Of a stretch of DNA of 64,000 nucleotides, positions 31,951 to 42,470 are shown piece by piece (within the stretch, counting starts at the first letter, position 1; every line of letters begins with the position of its first letter). This DNA comes from Gilliamella sp. wkB171 (GTDB lineage: Bacteria > Pseudomonadota > Gammaproteobacteria > Enterobacterales > Orbaceae), in contig NZ_LYST01000025.1 in the NCBI RefSeq assembly GCF_001693755.1, positions 80,297-144,296 on the forward strand, read 5' to 3'. Below the pieces are notes generated by a model. The model saw only the letters and a list, made by a program, of their open reading frames with translations. It was not told the DNA's origin and did no database searches. The position numbers were made by a program, and so were the translations under genes.

Positions 31951-33810
31951 TTAAATATCATCAACTTTATGACCAGTTAAAGCATGACGAATTGATCTAT
32001 CCATTCGCTTAGCAGCAAACTCCTGTGTTACTTTATCAACAACTTTTATTTGTTTTTCAATAGCATAACTGTCATCTAATTCAGTTACTGCTTGTAATTG
32101 ATGCTTAGCTGCTAAAATCTGGTCCAGTTCATTTTCACTTAATAAATCGGCATCCTTATCTAATGCACTTTGCAAACTCTCAAGTACTCTTGCGGCTTCA
32201 ACTTTTTGTTCTGCGAGCATCCTTGCTTGTTTATCTTGCTGTGCATAGCTAATAGAATCTTGAATCATGGACGCGATTTCTTTATCTGTTAGACCATAAG
32301 ATGGCTTAACTTGAATCGCCGCTTCAACACCTGTTGATTTCTCTTTTGCAGTAACACTTAATAAACCATCTGCATCGACTTGAAAGGTAACTCGAATATG
32401 CGCTCCACCTGCTGGCATAGGAGGAATACCCCTTAACGTAAATCTTGCAAGTGATCGGCAATCAGCAACAGTTTCACGTTCACCTTGTAAAACATGAATC
32501 ATCATCGCCGTTTGTCCGTCTTTAAAGGTTGTGAATTCTTGCGCCCTCGCACAAGGAATGGTGCTATTACGTGGAATAATTTTTTCAACCAATTCACCCA
32601 TTGTTTCTATCCCTAAAGACAAGGGAATAACATCAAGCAATAACATGTCGGAATCTGACTTATTGCCAACGAGTATATCCGCCTGTATTGCTGCACCAAT
32701 AGCAACAACTTTATCTGGGTCAATCGAAGTTAGTGGTTCAGTTTTAAAATAATCGCCGACAAGTTCACGAACTAACGGTACGCGAGTAGAACCACCGACC
32801 ATCACAACGTCAACGATATCACTTACATCAGTCTGAGCATCTTTTAGTGCACGGCGACAAACCGCCAATGTGCGTTTGACTAACGGTTCAATTAACGTTT
32901 CAAATTGCTCACGCGTTATAGTTAAAGATTGACCTTCTATATTAGCTAAAACTGAATCTTGCTGGCTCAGTGCAATTTTGATTTTAACCGCTTCATCGAT
33001 AATTTTTTGGTTGATATGGGGATCAGTGTTATTTTCTAGACCGACTTGTTTTTTTAAATAATCTGCAAGTAATCGGTCAAAATCATCACCACCAAGTGCG
33101 GAATCACCGCCCGTTGCTAATACTTCAAACACCCCTTTATGTAAGCGCAAGATAGAAATATCAAACGTACCACCACCTAAATCATAAACCGCAATCACAC
33201 CTTCTTTACCTGAATCTAAACCATAAGCAATCGCGGCGGCGGTTGGTTCATTCAAAAGACGAAGTACATGCAATCCAGCTAACTTTGCAGCATCTTTGGT
33301 TGCTTGCCGCTGAGCATCATCAAAATAGGCCGGAACGGTAATCACAGCGCCATCAATTTCACTTTGTAATGTCTGTTTTGCTCTATTGGCTAAAGCAATT
33401 AAAATTTCGGCTGAAACTTGAATCGGATTAACTTGGCCATTGGGTAGATTTAATAAAGGTACGCCATTTTCAGTTTGTGAAAATGCGTAGGGAAAATGAG
33501 AAAATTGAATATCGGATAAACTTCTGCCCATTAATCTTTTAACAGAACTTACTGTATTTTTGGGATCATTGGCAGCATTATCTTTAGCATTCTTTCCAAC
33601 GGTAATAATTGGATTATCATCATGATCGATGCCATAATGAACAACTGATGGCAATAAAGCATTACCGTCTAAATCAGGTAATACTTCGGATTGTCCACTA
33701 CGAACTGTTGCGACGAGTGAATTTGTAGTACCAAGATCAATGCCTACCGCCACACGACGTTGATGGGGTTCTGGTGTTTGTCCTGGTTCGCTGATCTGTA
33801 ATAATACCAT
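31951..33810 (-). CDS. hscA: Hsp70-type Fe-S chaperone HscA
   Basis: 619 residues, close to E. coli HscA (616). The ATPase domain begins [20 protein letters not shown], contains the phosphate loops [12 protein letters not shown] and [10 protein letters not shown], and is followed by the peptide-binding domain. The substrate-binding part recognises the LPPVK motif of IscU, which is intact in the neighbour. Works with HscB to release clusters from IscU. Confidence 0.97.
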   Translation of the reverse strand: MVLLQISEPGQTPEPHQRRVAVGIDLGTTNSLVATVRSGQSEVLPDLDGNALLPSVVHYGIDHDDNPIITVGKNAKDNAANDPKNTVSSVKRLMGRSLSDIQFSHFPYAFSQTENGVPLLNLPNGQVNPIQVSAEILIALANRAKQTLQSEIDGAVITVPAYFDDAQRQATKDAAKLAGLHVLRLLNEPTAAAIAYGLDSGKEGVIAVYDLGGGTFDISILRLHKGVFEVLATGGDSALGGDDFDRLLADYLKKQVGLENNTDPHINQKIIDEAVKIKIALSQQDSVLANIEGQSLTITREQFETLIEPLVKRTLAVCRRALKDAQTDVSDIVDVVMVGGSTRVPLVRELVGDYFKTEPLTSIDPDKVVAIGAAIQADILVGNKSDSDMLLLDVIPLSLGIETMGELVEKIIPRNSTIPCARAQEFTTFKDGQTAMMIHVLQGERETVADCRSLARFTLRGIPPMPAGGAHIRVTFQVDADGLLSVTAKEKSTGVEAAIQVKPSYGLTDKEIASMIQDSISYAQQDKQARMLAEQKVEAARVLESLQSALDKDADLLSENELDQILAAKHQLQAVTELDDSYAIEKQIKVVDKVTQEFAAKRMDRSIRHALTGHKVDDI

Positions 33811-33847
33811 TTAATCTATCTCTGTTGACGTGCGACTAATCTTAAAA

Positions 33848-34366
33848 TTATAAAGCAAATTGCTTTTCTTGTAACTTCTCGATTTGTTCAATCAATCTAG
33901 TGAGATAACGGATTTTATAGAGTTGATTAACTGCAGTTTGCCAATCTTGTTTAGAAATGAGCGCTAATAATTGATTATAAACTGTTTTTTCACGTTCAAT
34001 AATTTCTGCATGAAAATCATCTAACAAGGTAAAATTAGCTTGATTTTCAATGTCATCAAGCCTTTCACGCAAAGAAAATTGTTCCATTAAAAAATCGGCA
34101 TCATGAATAATGCTCTGTTCTGCTGCAATATCAAAACCTTGTAACGATAAAAAATATTCAGCCGCTTTGATCGGATTTTTTAATATTTGATAACCATCAT
34201 TAATTTTAGCCGATTTTTGTACAACAGCCGATTTTTCACTGTCATTTGCGGTCGCAAAATTATCTGGGTGATATTGTCTTTGCAACTGTTGATAATGAAG
34301 CGCTAACTGTTTTGAATCAACCGGCAACTGTACAGGTAACTGAAATAACTCAAAGTAATTATCCAT
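33848..34366 (-). CDS. hscB: J-domain co-chaperone HscB
   Basis: 172 residues, E. coli length 171. The J domain carries the HPD motif at residues 33-35 (YHPDNFA), which activates HscA ATPase; the C-terminal three-helix bundle binds IscU. It lies between iscA and hscA in the isc operon. Confidence 0.96.
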   Translation of the reverse strand: MDNYFELFQLPVQLPVDSKQLALHYQQLQRQYHPDNFATANDSEKSAVVQKSAKINDGYQILKNPIKAAEYFLSLQGFDIAAEQSIIHDADFLMEQFSLRERLDDIENQANFTLLDDFHAEIIEREKTVYNQLLALISKQDWQTAVNQLYKIRYLTRLIEQIEKLQEKQFAL

Positions 34367-34380
34367 AATGATAGCTCCAA

Positions 34381-34704
34381 CTAGACATTAAAGCTTTCGC
34401 CACAACCGCATTCATTCTTAGAATTAGGATTATTGAATTTAAAGCCTTCGTTTAGACCCTCTTTGACAAAATCAAGCTCTGTCCCATCAATATAAACTAA
34501 ACTTTTTTTATCTACGATCACTTTGACATTTTTATCTTCAAAAACGCTATCATCGTCATTAATCACATCAGCAAATTCCAAGACATAAGCCATACCTGAA
34601 CAACCGGATGTTTTTACACCTAACCTAAGCCCAACACCTTTTCCGCGATTAGCCAAAAAGGATTGAACTCGATTTGCTGCACTTGTTGTTAATGTGATTG
34701 CCAT
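34381..34704 (-). CDS. iscA: Fe-S assembly protein IscA
   Basis: 107 residues, E. coli length. The three conserved cysteines are Cys35 (SGCSGMAY), Cys99 and Cys101 (ECGCGESF). An A-type carrier for iron or Fe-S clusters. Its start overlaps the iscU stop by one base. Confidence 0.97.
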   Translation of the reverse strand: MAITLTTSAANRVQSFLANRGKGVGLRLGVKTSGCSGMAYVLEFADVINDDDSVFEDKNVKVIVDKKSLVYIDGTELDFVKEGLNEGFKFNNPNSKNECGCGESFNV

Positions 34705-35090
34705 TAACCTTGCCCTTTCTTAGTTTTATAGTCATCAATTGCGGCTTTAATTGCATCTTCGGCTAAAATTGAACAGTGAATTTTAACAGGTGGCAATGCA
34801 AGCTCTTTTGCGATATCAGTATTTTTAATCGCCTGCGCTTCATCTAACGATTTACCTTTAATCCATTCGGTGACTAAAGAGCTGGATGCTATTGCACTAC
34901 CACAACCATAAGTTTTGAATTTAGCATCTTCAATAATACCAGCATCATTCACTTTGATTTGTAATCGCATTACATCGCCACACGCTGGCGCACCAACCAT
35001 ACCACTACCAACATTAGGATCATTTTGATCGAAAGAGCCAACATTGCGTGGGTTTTCATAATGATCAACGACTTTTTCACTATATGCCAT
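34704..35090 (-). CDS. iscU: Fe-S scaffold protein IscU
   Basis: 128 residues, E. coli length. Cluster ligands Cys37 (GAPACGD), Cys63 (YGCGSA) and Cys106 (HCSILAED) and the HscA-recognition motif LPPVK at 99-103 are all in register with E. coli. It is the scaffold on which IscS-derived sulfur and iron are assembled. Confidence 0.98.
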   Translation of the reverse strand: MAYSEKVVDHYENPRNVGSFDQNDPNVGSGMVGAPACGDVMRLQIKVNDAGIIEDAKFKTYGCGSAIASSSLVTEWIKGKSLDEAQAIKNTDIAKELALPPVKIHCSILAEDAIKAAIDDYKTKKGQG

Positions 35091-35105
35091 AATTTGCTCC
35101 TAATT

Positions 35106-36320
35106 TTAATGGGCTGACCACTTAATTTTTGTTAGATCAACGCCATCTTTAAACATTTCCCAAAGTGGCGATAAATCTCTCAATTTGCCAATAGAATTTT
35201 TGATTAGTTTAATTACATAATCCACTTCTTCTTCAGTGCTAAAACGGCCTAATGAAAAACGGATTGAACTATGAGCCAGTTCATCATTTAATCCTAATGC
35301 ACGCAAAACATATGAAGGTTCTAAACTAGCTGAAGTACAAGCAGAGCCAGATGAAACAGCTAAATCTTTTAAAGCCATCATCAATGATTCGCCTTCAATA
35401 TAAGCAAAGCTAACATTTAAGATATTGGGTGCACTGTGCTCTAACGAACCATTTAAGTAAACCTCTTCAATATCTTTTAAACCATTCCATAGGCGGTTTT
35501 TAAGTGCTAATAGTCGCGGCATTTCAGTAGCCATTTCTTCTTTGGCTATGCGATAGGCTTCGCCCATCCCAACAATTTGATGCACAGGTAACGTGCCTGA
35601 GCGCATACCACGTTCATGACCACCACCATGCATTTGTGCTTCGATACGAACACGAGGTTTACGTCTTACATAAAGCCCACCAATGCCTTTAGGACCATAA
35701 ATTTTATGTCCAGAAAATGACATAAGATCCACTTTTAACTTTGTTAAATCAATCGGTAATTTACCGACACTTTGCGTTGCATCAACATGAAATACAATGC
35801 CTCTTTCACGGCACATTTCACCGATTTTTTCGATATCTTGAACCACGCCTGTTTCATTATTAACGTGCATAATTGATACAACAGTTGTATCACTACGCAT
35901 TGCAGCTGCAAGCTTATCTAAATCCAATATTCCATTAGATTCAGGGGCCAAATAAGTCACTTCATAGCCTTCTCGTTCAAGTTGACGGCAGGTATCAAGT
36001 ACGGCTTTATGTTCAGTTTTACAGGTAATGATATGTTTACCTTTGGCTTGATTAAAATGGGCAGCCCCTTTAATAGCTAAATTATCGGCTTCTGTAGCGC
36101 CAGAGGTAAACACAATTTCTCGTGAATCTGCACCAATTAGATCAGCAATTTGGTTTCTAGCAATATCTACCGCTTCTTCGGCCTGCCATCCAAATTTATG
36201 AGATCGAGATGCCGGATTACCAAATATACCGTCGAGTGTTAGATATTGCATCATTTTTTCAGCTACTCTAGGATCAACCGGCGTTGTCGCTGCATAATCC
36301 ATATAAATAGGTAGTTTCAT
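35106..36320 (-). CDS. iscS: Cysteine desulfurase IscS
   Basis: 404 residues, E. coli length. A PLP enzyme that takes sulfur from cysteine for Fe-S clusters, tRNA thiolation and thiamine. The PLP lysine is in [12 protein letters not shown] and the active-site loop cysteine in [16 protein letters not shown] (around residue 328). The gene follows iscR by 38 bases. Confidence 0.98.
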   Translation of the reverse strand: MKLPIYMDYAATTPVDPRVAEKMMQYLTLDGIFGNPASRSHKFGWQAEEAVDIARNQIADLIGADSREIVFTSGATEADNLAIKGAAHFNQAKGKHIITCKTEHKAVLDTCRQLEREGYEVTYLAPESNGILDLDKLAAAMRSDTTVVSIMHVNNETGVVQDIEKIGEMCRERGIVFHVDATQSVGKLPIDLTKLKVDLMSFSGHKIYGPKGIGGLYVRRKPRVRIEAQMHGGGHERGMRSGTLPVHQIVGMGEAYRIAKEEMATEMPRLLALKNRLWNGLKDIEEVYLNGSLEHSAPNILNVSFAYIEGESLMMALKDLAVSSGSACTSASLEPSYVLRALGLNDELAHSSIRFSLGRFSTEEEVDYVIKLIKNSIGKLRDLSPLWEMFKDGVDLTKIKWSAH

Positions 36321-36358
36321 TTATTACTCCCAATTACAAATTCTGTATTATATATTTA

Positions 36359-36814
36359 TTAGTTAATCCTAACTTGCTGTATGTGACTTTGACGGTCTGC
36401 TACCGCTTTAACTTCCTTATTATTCACTAATTCACTTAGTGTAATGCTTGTTAAAAAGTCATCAATGCGTTCACTTAAATCATTCCATAAACTATGAGTT
36501 AAACATCTAACACCACCTTGACAGCCATTTTGGCCGTGGCATTTTGTGGCGTGAACTGTTTCATCTACAGCTTTAACAATCGAACTAATTGCAATTTGAT
36601 CCATACTTCGACTTAGCACGTAACCACCACCTGGTCCTCTAACACTTAGTACTAAGCCATTTTTACGTAAACGCGCAAACAATTGTTCAAGATAAGATAA
36701 TGAGATTTCCTGACGTTCTGAAATATCAGCAAGTGAAACCGGACCAGAGCTTGAATGTAGTGCTACATCCAACATTGCTGTTACCGCATATCGCCCCTTT
36801 GAAGTCAATTTCAT
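36359..36814 (-). CDS. iscR: Rrf2-family regulator IscR
   Basis: 151 residues. The N-terminal winged helix ([16 protein letters not shown] ... [17 protein letters not shown]) binds DNA. The [2Fe-2S] ligands Cys92, Cys98, Cys104 and His107 are at the same positions as E. coli IscR. It is about 11 residues shorter at the C-terminus. First gene of the isc operon; the IscR-like site at its own promoter implies autorepression when Fe-S status is good. Confidence 0.97.
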   Translation of the reverse strand: MKLTSKGRYAVTAMLDVALHSSSGPVSLADISERQEISLSYLEQLFARLRKNGLVLSVRGPGGGYVLSRSMDQIAISSIVKAVDETVHATKCHGQNGCQGGVRCLTHSLWNDLSERIDDFLTSITLSELVNNKEVKAVADRQSHIQQVRIN

Positions 36815-36843
36815 TGATCATCTCCTCTTTATATTTTGGATGT

Positions 36844-36899
36844 ATTGTATATATCCTTTTAGTTTAGTCAAGTATTTAGTTGACTATTTTACTAGGAAT
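36844..36899 (-). promoter_or_regulatory. isc promoter with IscR-type site
   Basis: On the minus strand TTGACT (36871-36866) and TACAAT (36849-36844) are 16 bases apart. Adjoining and upstream of the -35, the plus-strand stretch at 36876-36899 (TTAGTTGACTATTTTACTAG followed by GAAT) matches the type 1 IscR consensus ATASYYGACTRWWWYAGTCRRSTAT at most positions, the left arm better than the right. A second half-like AGTCAAG lies at the -35. Confidence 0.65.
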
Positions 36900-36976
36900 T
36901 AAATATACGTTGCTTATCGACGAATAACGCTAAAATATGCTAATCTAATAAGCTAATTTGCTACCGGAGTTAAAGG

Positions 36977-38917
36977 ATGAGTTTAGTATTGCGTTCTTTT
37001 TTATTGATAACTTTACTAATAGCCAATAGCACTTTTGCAAGCAATGCTCAGACTAACTTGCGCGCTAGCTATCAAAAATGGACCAATTCTTATCAATCAT
37101 TAAGTTTTGAAGAACAACAAGCTTTGCTAAACGAGTTAAAAACTTATCCCCTTTATCCTTATGCTGCTGTACAATTTTTGCAAAGTAATATTAAAGTTGT
37201 TTCACCAGAATTAGTCAGAAATTTCATCACGCAATATAATGATTTTCCGTTAACTTCTTCATTGATACAAGCTTACCTGACAGAATTGACGAATCGCCAA
37301 GATTGGGACACGATTGTCAATTTTCCACAAGATGGGTCTCCTGCAGCAAATTGCCGAAATCTCTATGCCCAATTACAACAAAATAGTAATAATGAGTCGA
37401 TTTACAATGAAGTTGAATCATTATGGATGACAGGCAAAGAACTGCCTTCAGCCTGTGACTCGCTAATTAATGCATGGTCACAAACCGGTAAACAGACCGG
37501 AAATATGATATTATTACGCATTGAACTCGCCCTTGAGTCCAACAACATAAAACTGGCACGATATTTAGCGAACACACTGGATAATAGTTATCAAACCACA
37601 AAAAGTCATTTACTTGCTCTATTTGATAATCCACAAAAATTAAGTGAATTTTCAAAAAATATCACAGCGAGTAAATTTACTAAAAAAATTGTTCTTGCTT
37701 CCTTTGCACGTTTAGCGAAAGCTGATATGAATTTGGCCGAAGCAATTTTACCAAAACTTATTGAGCAACAAGCATTAACTGAAGAAGAGCAAATTGTTCT
37801 ACAAAAAAGCTTGGCTGATCGTTTCTTTAATGATTCAGCAACACAGCAACAAATTGAGTGGCGTGATAATTTTATTGCCAAAACACATGACACGCCATTA
37901 GTTGAAAAACGTATCCGTGTCGCGATTGATAACAACGATTTTAAAGATATTGCTTATTGGTTAACACAGCTTGATCCAAAAGATCAATTGAAAGACGATT
38001 GGCAATATTGGCAAGCACGCGTGCTACTTAACAATAATCAACGTGAACAAGCCCATACCATTTTACAAACATTAAGCAATAATCGAGGCTTTTACGGTAT
38101 GATTAGTGCACAAACACTTAATCAACCTTATATACTTGTCAATTTATCGCAAGACCTTTCAGCAGCTGAACGTAGCAAATTAAATACTCAATATGACACT
38201 CAAGCATTTATTAAAAGAATTAATGAATTGCGTTTTTTAGGCATGATATCAGAATCAAATCGTGAATGGCGATATGTATTAAGGAATCAACCTAATAATG
38301 ATTATTTACAGTTAGCCAGATACGCTTACCAAAAAGGATGGGGCGATCTCAGTATCCAAGCAACAATCTCAGGAAAACTATGGGATAATTGGACAGAAAG
38401 GCTCCCAATTATGTATCAAAACTTATATAACAATGCATTAAAAGACAAAGTTATACCGCTTTCTTACGCATTAGCTATCTCGCGCCAAGAAAGCGCACTT
38501 GATACCACAATACAATCTCCCGTCGGTGCAAGTGGTTTAATGCAACTTATGCCGGCTACAGCTAAAGATACAGCTAAAAAAATGGGTTATGTAACCTATA
38601 ACTCCCCTGCTCAATTATTTGATCCCGAAATCAATATACAACTTGGAACTTACTATCTAAATAGCGTATATCTACAAAATAATAATAATCGTATTTTATC
38701 CTCTAGTGCTTATAATGCCGGTCCTAATCGTGTAAAAAAATGGCTTAATAAAAGTGGCGGTAAACTTGATGCTGTCTCATTTATTGATAGTATCCCTTTT
38801 ACCGAAACCCGTAATTACGTGAAAAATGTATTAACTTATGATTACATTTACAAAACCATTTTAAAGCAAGAAAACGTAGGGATTTTAACTACAATTGAAT
38901 TTAACCAACAATATTAA
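36977..38917 (+). CDS. slt: Soluble lytic murein transglycosylase
   Basis: 646 residues, E. coli Slt70 length. A Sec signal peptide (residues 1 to about 22, cut near STFASNAQ) sends it to the periplasm. A long helical U-shaped superhelix precedes the lysozyme-like C-terminal domain. The catalytic acid is Glu505 in SRQESALDTTIQSPVGASGLMQLMP, with the conserved SAYNAGPNRV. It cleaves murein to 1,6-anhydro muropeptides. Its stop codon shares one base with the trpR start, the arrangement slt-trpR known from E. coli. Confidence 0.95.
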   Translation: MSLVLRSFLLITLLIANSTFASNAQTNLRASYQKWTNSYQSLSFEEQQALLNELKTYPLYPYAAVQFLQSNIKVVSPELVRNFITQYNDFPLTSSLIQAYLTELTNRQDWDTIVNFPQDGSPAANCRNLYAQLQQNSNNESIYNEVESLWMTGKELPSACDSLINAWSQTGKQTGNMILLRIELALESNNIKLARYLANTLDNSYQTTKSHLLALFDNPQKLSEFSKNITASKFTKKIVLASFARLAKADMNLAEAILPKLIEQQALTEEEQIVLQKSLADRFFNDSATQQQIEWRDNFIAKTHDTPLVEKRIRVAIDNNDFKDIAYWLTQLDPKDQLKDDWQYWQARVLLNNNQREQAHTILQTLSNNRGFYGMISAQTLNQPYILVNLSQDLSAAERSKLNTQYDTQAFIKRINELRFLGMISESNREWRYVLRNQPNNDYLQLARYAYQKGWGDLSIQATISGKLWDNWTERLPIMYQNLYNNALKDKVIPLSYALAISRQESALDTTIQSPVGASGLMQLMPATAKDTAKKMGYVTYNSPAQLFDPEINIQLGTYYLNSVYLQNNNNRILSSSAYNAGPNRVKKWLNKSGGKLDAVSFIDSIPFTETRNYVKNVLTYDYIYKTILKQENVGILTTIEFNQQY

Positions 38918-39213
38918 TGACGAACAAGATGAAAAATAAAGAATGGCAACAAACCGTTGAAATATTACATCAAGCATTTAATGATGGCTATTCGCTTGAT
39001 ATATTAAAACTCCTATTAACCGCCGATGAACGAGATGCGTTAATTACCCGAGTAAAAATTGTCCATGCTTTGTTAGATGGTTCAATTAATCAGCGTCAAT
39101 TAAAAGAACAGCTTGGCATTGGTATTGCCACTGTCACTCGTGGTTCAAATAGTCTAAAAGAAGCTTCACCTGAATTTAAATATTGGTTAGAACAAAACTT
39201 ATTAAATGACTAG
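38917..39213 (+). CDS. trpR: Trp operon repressor
   Basis: A 98-residue dimeric regulator that binds operators when loaded with tryptophan. The helix-turn-helix QRQLKEQLGIGIATVTRGSNSLK and the upstream LLTADERDALITRVKIVHALL match the TrpR family. Start TAATG overlaps the slt stop. There is no trp biosynthetic gene in the window. Confidence 0.95.
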   Translation: MTNKMKNKEWQQTVEILHQAFNDGYSLDILKLLLTADERDALITRVKIVHALLDGSINQRQLKEQLGIGIATVTRGSNSLKEASPEFKYWLEQNLLND

Positions 39214-39235
39214 TAAAAAAGGGAATGAAACAATT

Positions 39236-40150
39236 TTATCCACCATTTTTTTGGCGAATTTCATTTTCTGTAATGACAGGCACACAATAATCACATTCAA
39301 TACGTTGAAGATTTTTGACTGATTTAACCGAATCATCATGCAAATTATGATGAATTTCAATTAAACACCCTGAACGTAAACGAACTTTTAATGCTGGCAT
39401 AGCAGCCAAGTGGACTTGCGAAATAAAATCTTTAAAATTTTCTGGCGGTCCGAAATATTTAAAACAAAGATACAATCCACCTTCACTTACAAATTGTTCA
39501 ATATGTTCAAGGTTATTATTGTGTTCTAATGCAATAGTATAAAAAAGTTCTTGCTCATTGGCATTATCTTTACTTTTTAGTATTCGATTAAATGCATAAA
39601 TTCTTTCTGGCAACGCTTCATTTTTATTAGCATAACGCGTTAAATAATTATGAAAAAATTGCACTCTTAATTTAATCTCTTCATCTAATAATTTACTTAA
39701 ATTACAGTTATTTTTATAAGTAATTCCCCAAAAAGTCTGTTTAGGCATAGTGACAAATGTTGGTTCAGGCAGTGACAATCGCGTCTTATTGAGTTCAATA
39801 GCTGGCGTTAATCCTGTTGGATCCCAATACTCACTACGCCTATAACTTGCCGGAGTTTCATTAAATTGTTTCTTAAATGAACGGGTAAAGGTTTGTTGGG
39901 AATCAAACCGATATTGCATTGCAATATCTAATATCGGTTTACTGGTCATTCGTAAAGAAAGTGCAGCATAAGTTAACCTTCGATGACGAATATAAGTACC
40001 AAGCACTTGACCAGTTACTTCTTTAAACATTCGTTGTAAATGCCACTTAGAATAACCTGATTTTTGCGATACATTATCAATAGATAATGGCTGCTCCAGA
40101 TTTTTCTCAATCCAAACGATAAGATCTGAAATAATACTAACTTGATTCAT
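39236..40150 (-). CDS. rob: AraC-family regulator, Rob-like
   Basis: 304 residues. Residues 1-105 are the two-HTH MarA/SoxS/Rob DNA-binding domain (SIDNVSQKSGYSKWHLQRMFKEVTGQVLGTYIRHRRL and ILDIAMQYRFDSQQTFTRSFKKQFNETPASYR). The rest is a GyrI-like ligand-binding domain. Resemblance to E. coli Rob runs through the whole DNA-binding half. Rob controls efflux, superoxide and solvent tolerance genes. It is a single gene, convergent with trpR. A 15-residue insertion compared with Rob (289) lies in the C-terminal half. Confidence 0.88.
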   Translation of the reverse strand: MNQVSIISDLIVWIEKNLEQPLSIDNVSQKSGYSKWHLQRMFKEVTGQVLGTYIRHRRLTYAALSLRMTSKPILDIAMQYRFDSQQTFTRSFKKQFNETPASYRRSEYWDPTGLTPAIELNKTRLSLPEPTFVTMPKQTFWGITYKNNCNLSKLLDEEIKLRVQFFHNYLTRYANKNEALPERIYAFNRILKSKDNANEQELFYTIALEHNNNLEHIEQFVSEGGLYLCFKYFGPPENFKDFISQVHLAAMPALKVRLRSGCLIEIHHNLHDDSVKSVKNLQRIECDYCVPVITENEIRQKNGG

Positions 40151-40235
40151 AAAACCCCATCATAAAGTGAACTGGCAAATAGCATTTGATTATGACTTAA
40201 TCTTAGCAATAAGCAAGATTAAATTAGAAATTATT

Positions 40236-40817
40236 TTAACAATAAGAGTGGCTTCCGGCTTGATGTTCAGTAATATCTTTCACCCCCGCTAATTCTGGGA
40301 ATTCGGCAAGTAGCTGCTTCTCGATTCCTTCTTTTAAGGTATAATCTACCATCGAACAACCATTACAACCTCCACCAAATTGTAATATGGCATAATTATC
40401 TTCTGTCAACTCAACCAAGCTCACATGACCACCATGGCTAGCAAGTTGCGGATTAACTTGAGCTTGAATCAGATAATTAACACGCTCGATTAACGGTGCA
40501 TCATCTGCCACTTTTTTCATTTTTGAGTTTGGTGCTTTTAATGTTAATTGTGAGCCAAGTTCGTCGGTTACATAATCAATCACTGTCTCTTCCAAAAATG
40601 GAGCACTGATCTCATCAATATAAACTGAAAAACCATCTTGCTTTTCTTCAATGTCACTCTCTTCAACAGTATCAGCGGGACAATATGACACGCCACATTC
40701 CGCTGTTGCGGTACCAGGATTGATAACAAACACCCGAATTTGTGTTCCATCCGCTTGATTAGCAAGCAATTTTTTAAAATGCTGTTGAGCTGCTTCAGAA
40801 ATGGTAATAATAGACAT
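40236..40817 (-). CDS. nfuA: Fe/S biogenesis protein NfuA
   Basis: 193 residues from ATG 40817 ([14 protein letters not shown]), with GAGGGG ribosome site; ten upstream in-frame codons lack similarity. The N-terminal domain is a degenerate A-type carrier. The C-terminal Nfu domain carries the cluster-binding Cys151 and Cys154 in [11 protein letters not shown]. It delivers [4Fe-4S] clusters to targets, particularly under stress. It lies 103 bases after gntX, the conserved gammaproteobacterial pair. Confidence 0.96.
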   Translation of the reverse strand: MSIITISEAAQQHFKKLLANQADGTQIRVFVINPGTATAECGVSYCPADTVEESDIEEKQDGFSVYIDEISAPFLEETVIDYVTDELGSQLTLKAPNSKMKKVADDAPLIERVNYLIQAQVNPQLASHGGHVSLVELTEDNYAILQFGGGCNGCSMVDYTLKEGIEKQLLAEFPELAGVKDITEHQAGSHSYC

Positions 40818-40920
40818 AAACCCCTCACTTTGATGCCGGTTATTCAATGAATAATTATGAGCATCACTGATTATAATAGTTGACTAACTCTGTTGGTTAT
40901 TATAGGGATTGTTTATGATT

Positions 40921-41592
40921 TTACAATACTGTGCGACACAAACAAATGACTTGAACACTTATTGCACCGCAGTTTTTTAATTGTTGACTAATAACATTAA
41001 TAGTATTGGCGGTAGTGACTATATCATCTATCAGCATAACAGATTGATTAGTGAGATCTTCGCGACAAAAATAGAGGGTATCAACATTATCAATTCGTTG
41101 TTGCAATGAAAGTGTTTTTTGATCTAAAGCTCGCTGTTTACGACATAATAAATGCGGATAAAAATCACGACCTAACCACTTAGCAATGGGGTTGGCCAAT
41201 AATTCGGCTTGATTATAACCACGAGACCAATATCGTAAATGATGTAATGGAACACATGTTATTAAATCGGGTTTCATTAACCCCTGTGCTTCTCGTTGTT
41301 GATACCATGCTAAAAACATCAATCTAGCTAATGCTAAAGCAAATTCAGTTCTATGATAAAACTTTAACTGGTGAATGAGTTTTTTTAATGGATTAATATA
41401 ATCACTCACTGCTATAAGTTTATCATACTGAGGTTTATTGTCTCGACAACGGTAACAGATCTCAGTAAATAAAGAGTGTGGTAAGCAGCATTGCTGACAC
41501 ACTTTATTTAACTTAGGTAAATTGTTCACACATTGACAACAAATGCCATGATGGCTTAAAGCTAATGGCATATCACATAAAATACAACGCAT
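40921..41592 (-). CDS. gntX: ComF family / GntX phosphoribosyltransferase-like protein
   Basis: 223 residues. An N-terminal Cys-rich zinc region (CILCDMPL, CCQCV, CQQCC, CYRC) precedes a phosphoribosyltransferase fold with the PRPP loop VMLIDDIVTTANTI. In naturally competent relatives ComF is needed for DNA uptake or processing of incoming strands. In E. coli the gene is bioH-gntX-nfuA. Here bioH is absent upstream. The old link to gluconate transport is weak. Confidence 0.88.
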   Translation of the reverse strand: MRCILCDMPLALSHHGICCQCVNNLPKLNKVCQQCCLPHSLFTEICYRCRDNKPQYDKLIAVSDYINPLKKLIHQLKFYHRTEFALALARLMFLAWYQQREAQGLMKPDLITCVPLHHLRYWSRGYNQAELLANPIAKWLGRDFYPHLLCRKQRALDQKTLSLQQRIDNVDTLYFCREDLTNQSVMLIDDIVTTANTINVISQQLKNCGAISVQVICLCRTVL

Positions 41593-41843
41593 AAGTTCTC
41601 ATTCTATTTCGAAATAAAATTCAACAAAATAAATGTGGCATTTAAATGTTTCTATTTAATTACTTTTATTTGGGTAATGCTAATAGTTCATTAAAGATAA
41701 CAACTTCAAATAAGATATGAGATATAGAAAAGTATCATTGTGAGCTAAAACTCAAATTTTTATCTTATTTTACATATTTGTCATTTAAAATAGTTTAATA
41801 TTCGGTATAATCTGCCAACTAAATTGGATAAGGAATTTAATAT

Positions 41844-42410
41844 ATGAATAAAATCAAAATGTTATTTGTTTCATTATTGTTAACAATAGCCTCTACTTTT
41901 GCTTATGCTGATACAAAAGTACTATTACAAACCAGTATGGGTGATATCGAAATTGAATTAGACAGCGAACATGCGCCTATTTCTAGCAAAAATTTTATTG
42001 ATTATGTCAAAAGCGGATTTTATGAAAATCTAACTTTCCACCGTGTTATCCCTGGATTTATGATCCAAGGTGGGGGCGCAGATGATCAATTAAAATTCAA
42101 AGATAATACTACTCCAATTCAAAATGAAGCAAATAATGGTCTAAAAAATGATCGTGGCACTATTGCAATGGCAAGAACCAGTGAAATCAACAGTGCAACC
42201 AGCCAATTTTTTATTAACCTAGTAAATAATGATTTTCTTAATTATCAATCACCAGAAAAATATGGTTATGCAGTATTTGGTAAAGTAATTAAAGGAATGG
42301 ATGTGGTTGATAAAATTGCCGCGGTACCAACTAAACGTATGGGACCTCACCAAAATGTTCCTGTTGAACCCATTTATATTAAAAAAGCAATTGTGATTGA
42401 AGACAAGTAA
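41844..42410 (+). CDS. ppiA: Periplasmic peptidyl-prolyl cis-trans isomerase A (cyclophilin)
   Basis: 188 residues. An N-terminal signal peptide ([22 protein letters not shown]) is followed by a bacterial cyclophilin domain with the catalytic [14 protein letters not shown] and [11 protein letters not shown]. The signal distinguishes it from cytosolic PpiB. It is a single gene with a strong terminator. Confidence 0.93.
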   Translation: MNKIKMLFVSLLLTIASTFAYADTKVLLQTSMGDIEIELDSEHAPISSKNFIDYVKSGFYENLTFHRVIPGFMIQGGGADDQLKFKDNTTPIQNEANNGLKNDRGTIAMARTSEINSATSQFFINLVNNDFLNYQSPEKYGYAVFGKVIKGMDVVDKIAAVPTKRMGPHQNVPVEPIYIKKAIVIEDK

Positions 42411-42438
42411 TTTATCCACGTTAGATATCTAAAATATA

Positions 42439-42465
42439 AAAAACCACTTCTACAGTGGTTTTTTT
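42439..42465. terminator. Bidirectional terminator ppiA/pepB
   Basis: AAACCACT (42441-42448) and AGTGGTTT (42454-42461) pair, flanked by A runs on the left and T runs on the right. It terminates ppiA on the plus strand. It lies just beyond the pepB stop on the minus strand and can serve that gene as well. Confidence 0.88.
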
Positions 42466-42470
42466 CAATC

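Noticed and set aside
40921..41592. gntX as part of the gluconate pathway with gntK-edd
   Set aside because: The protein is a ComF-type phosphoribosyltransferase and lies next to nfuA; no GntR operator was seen upstream.
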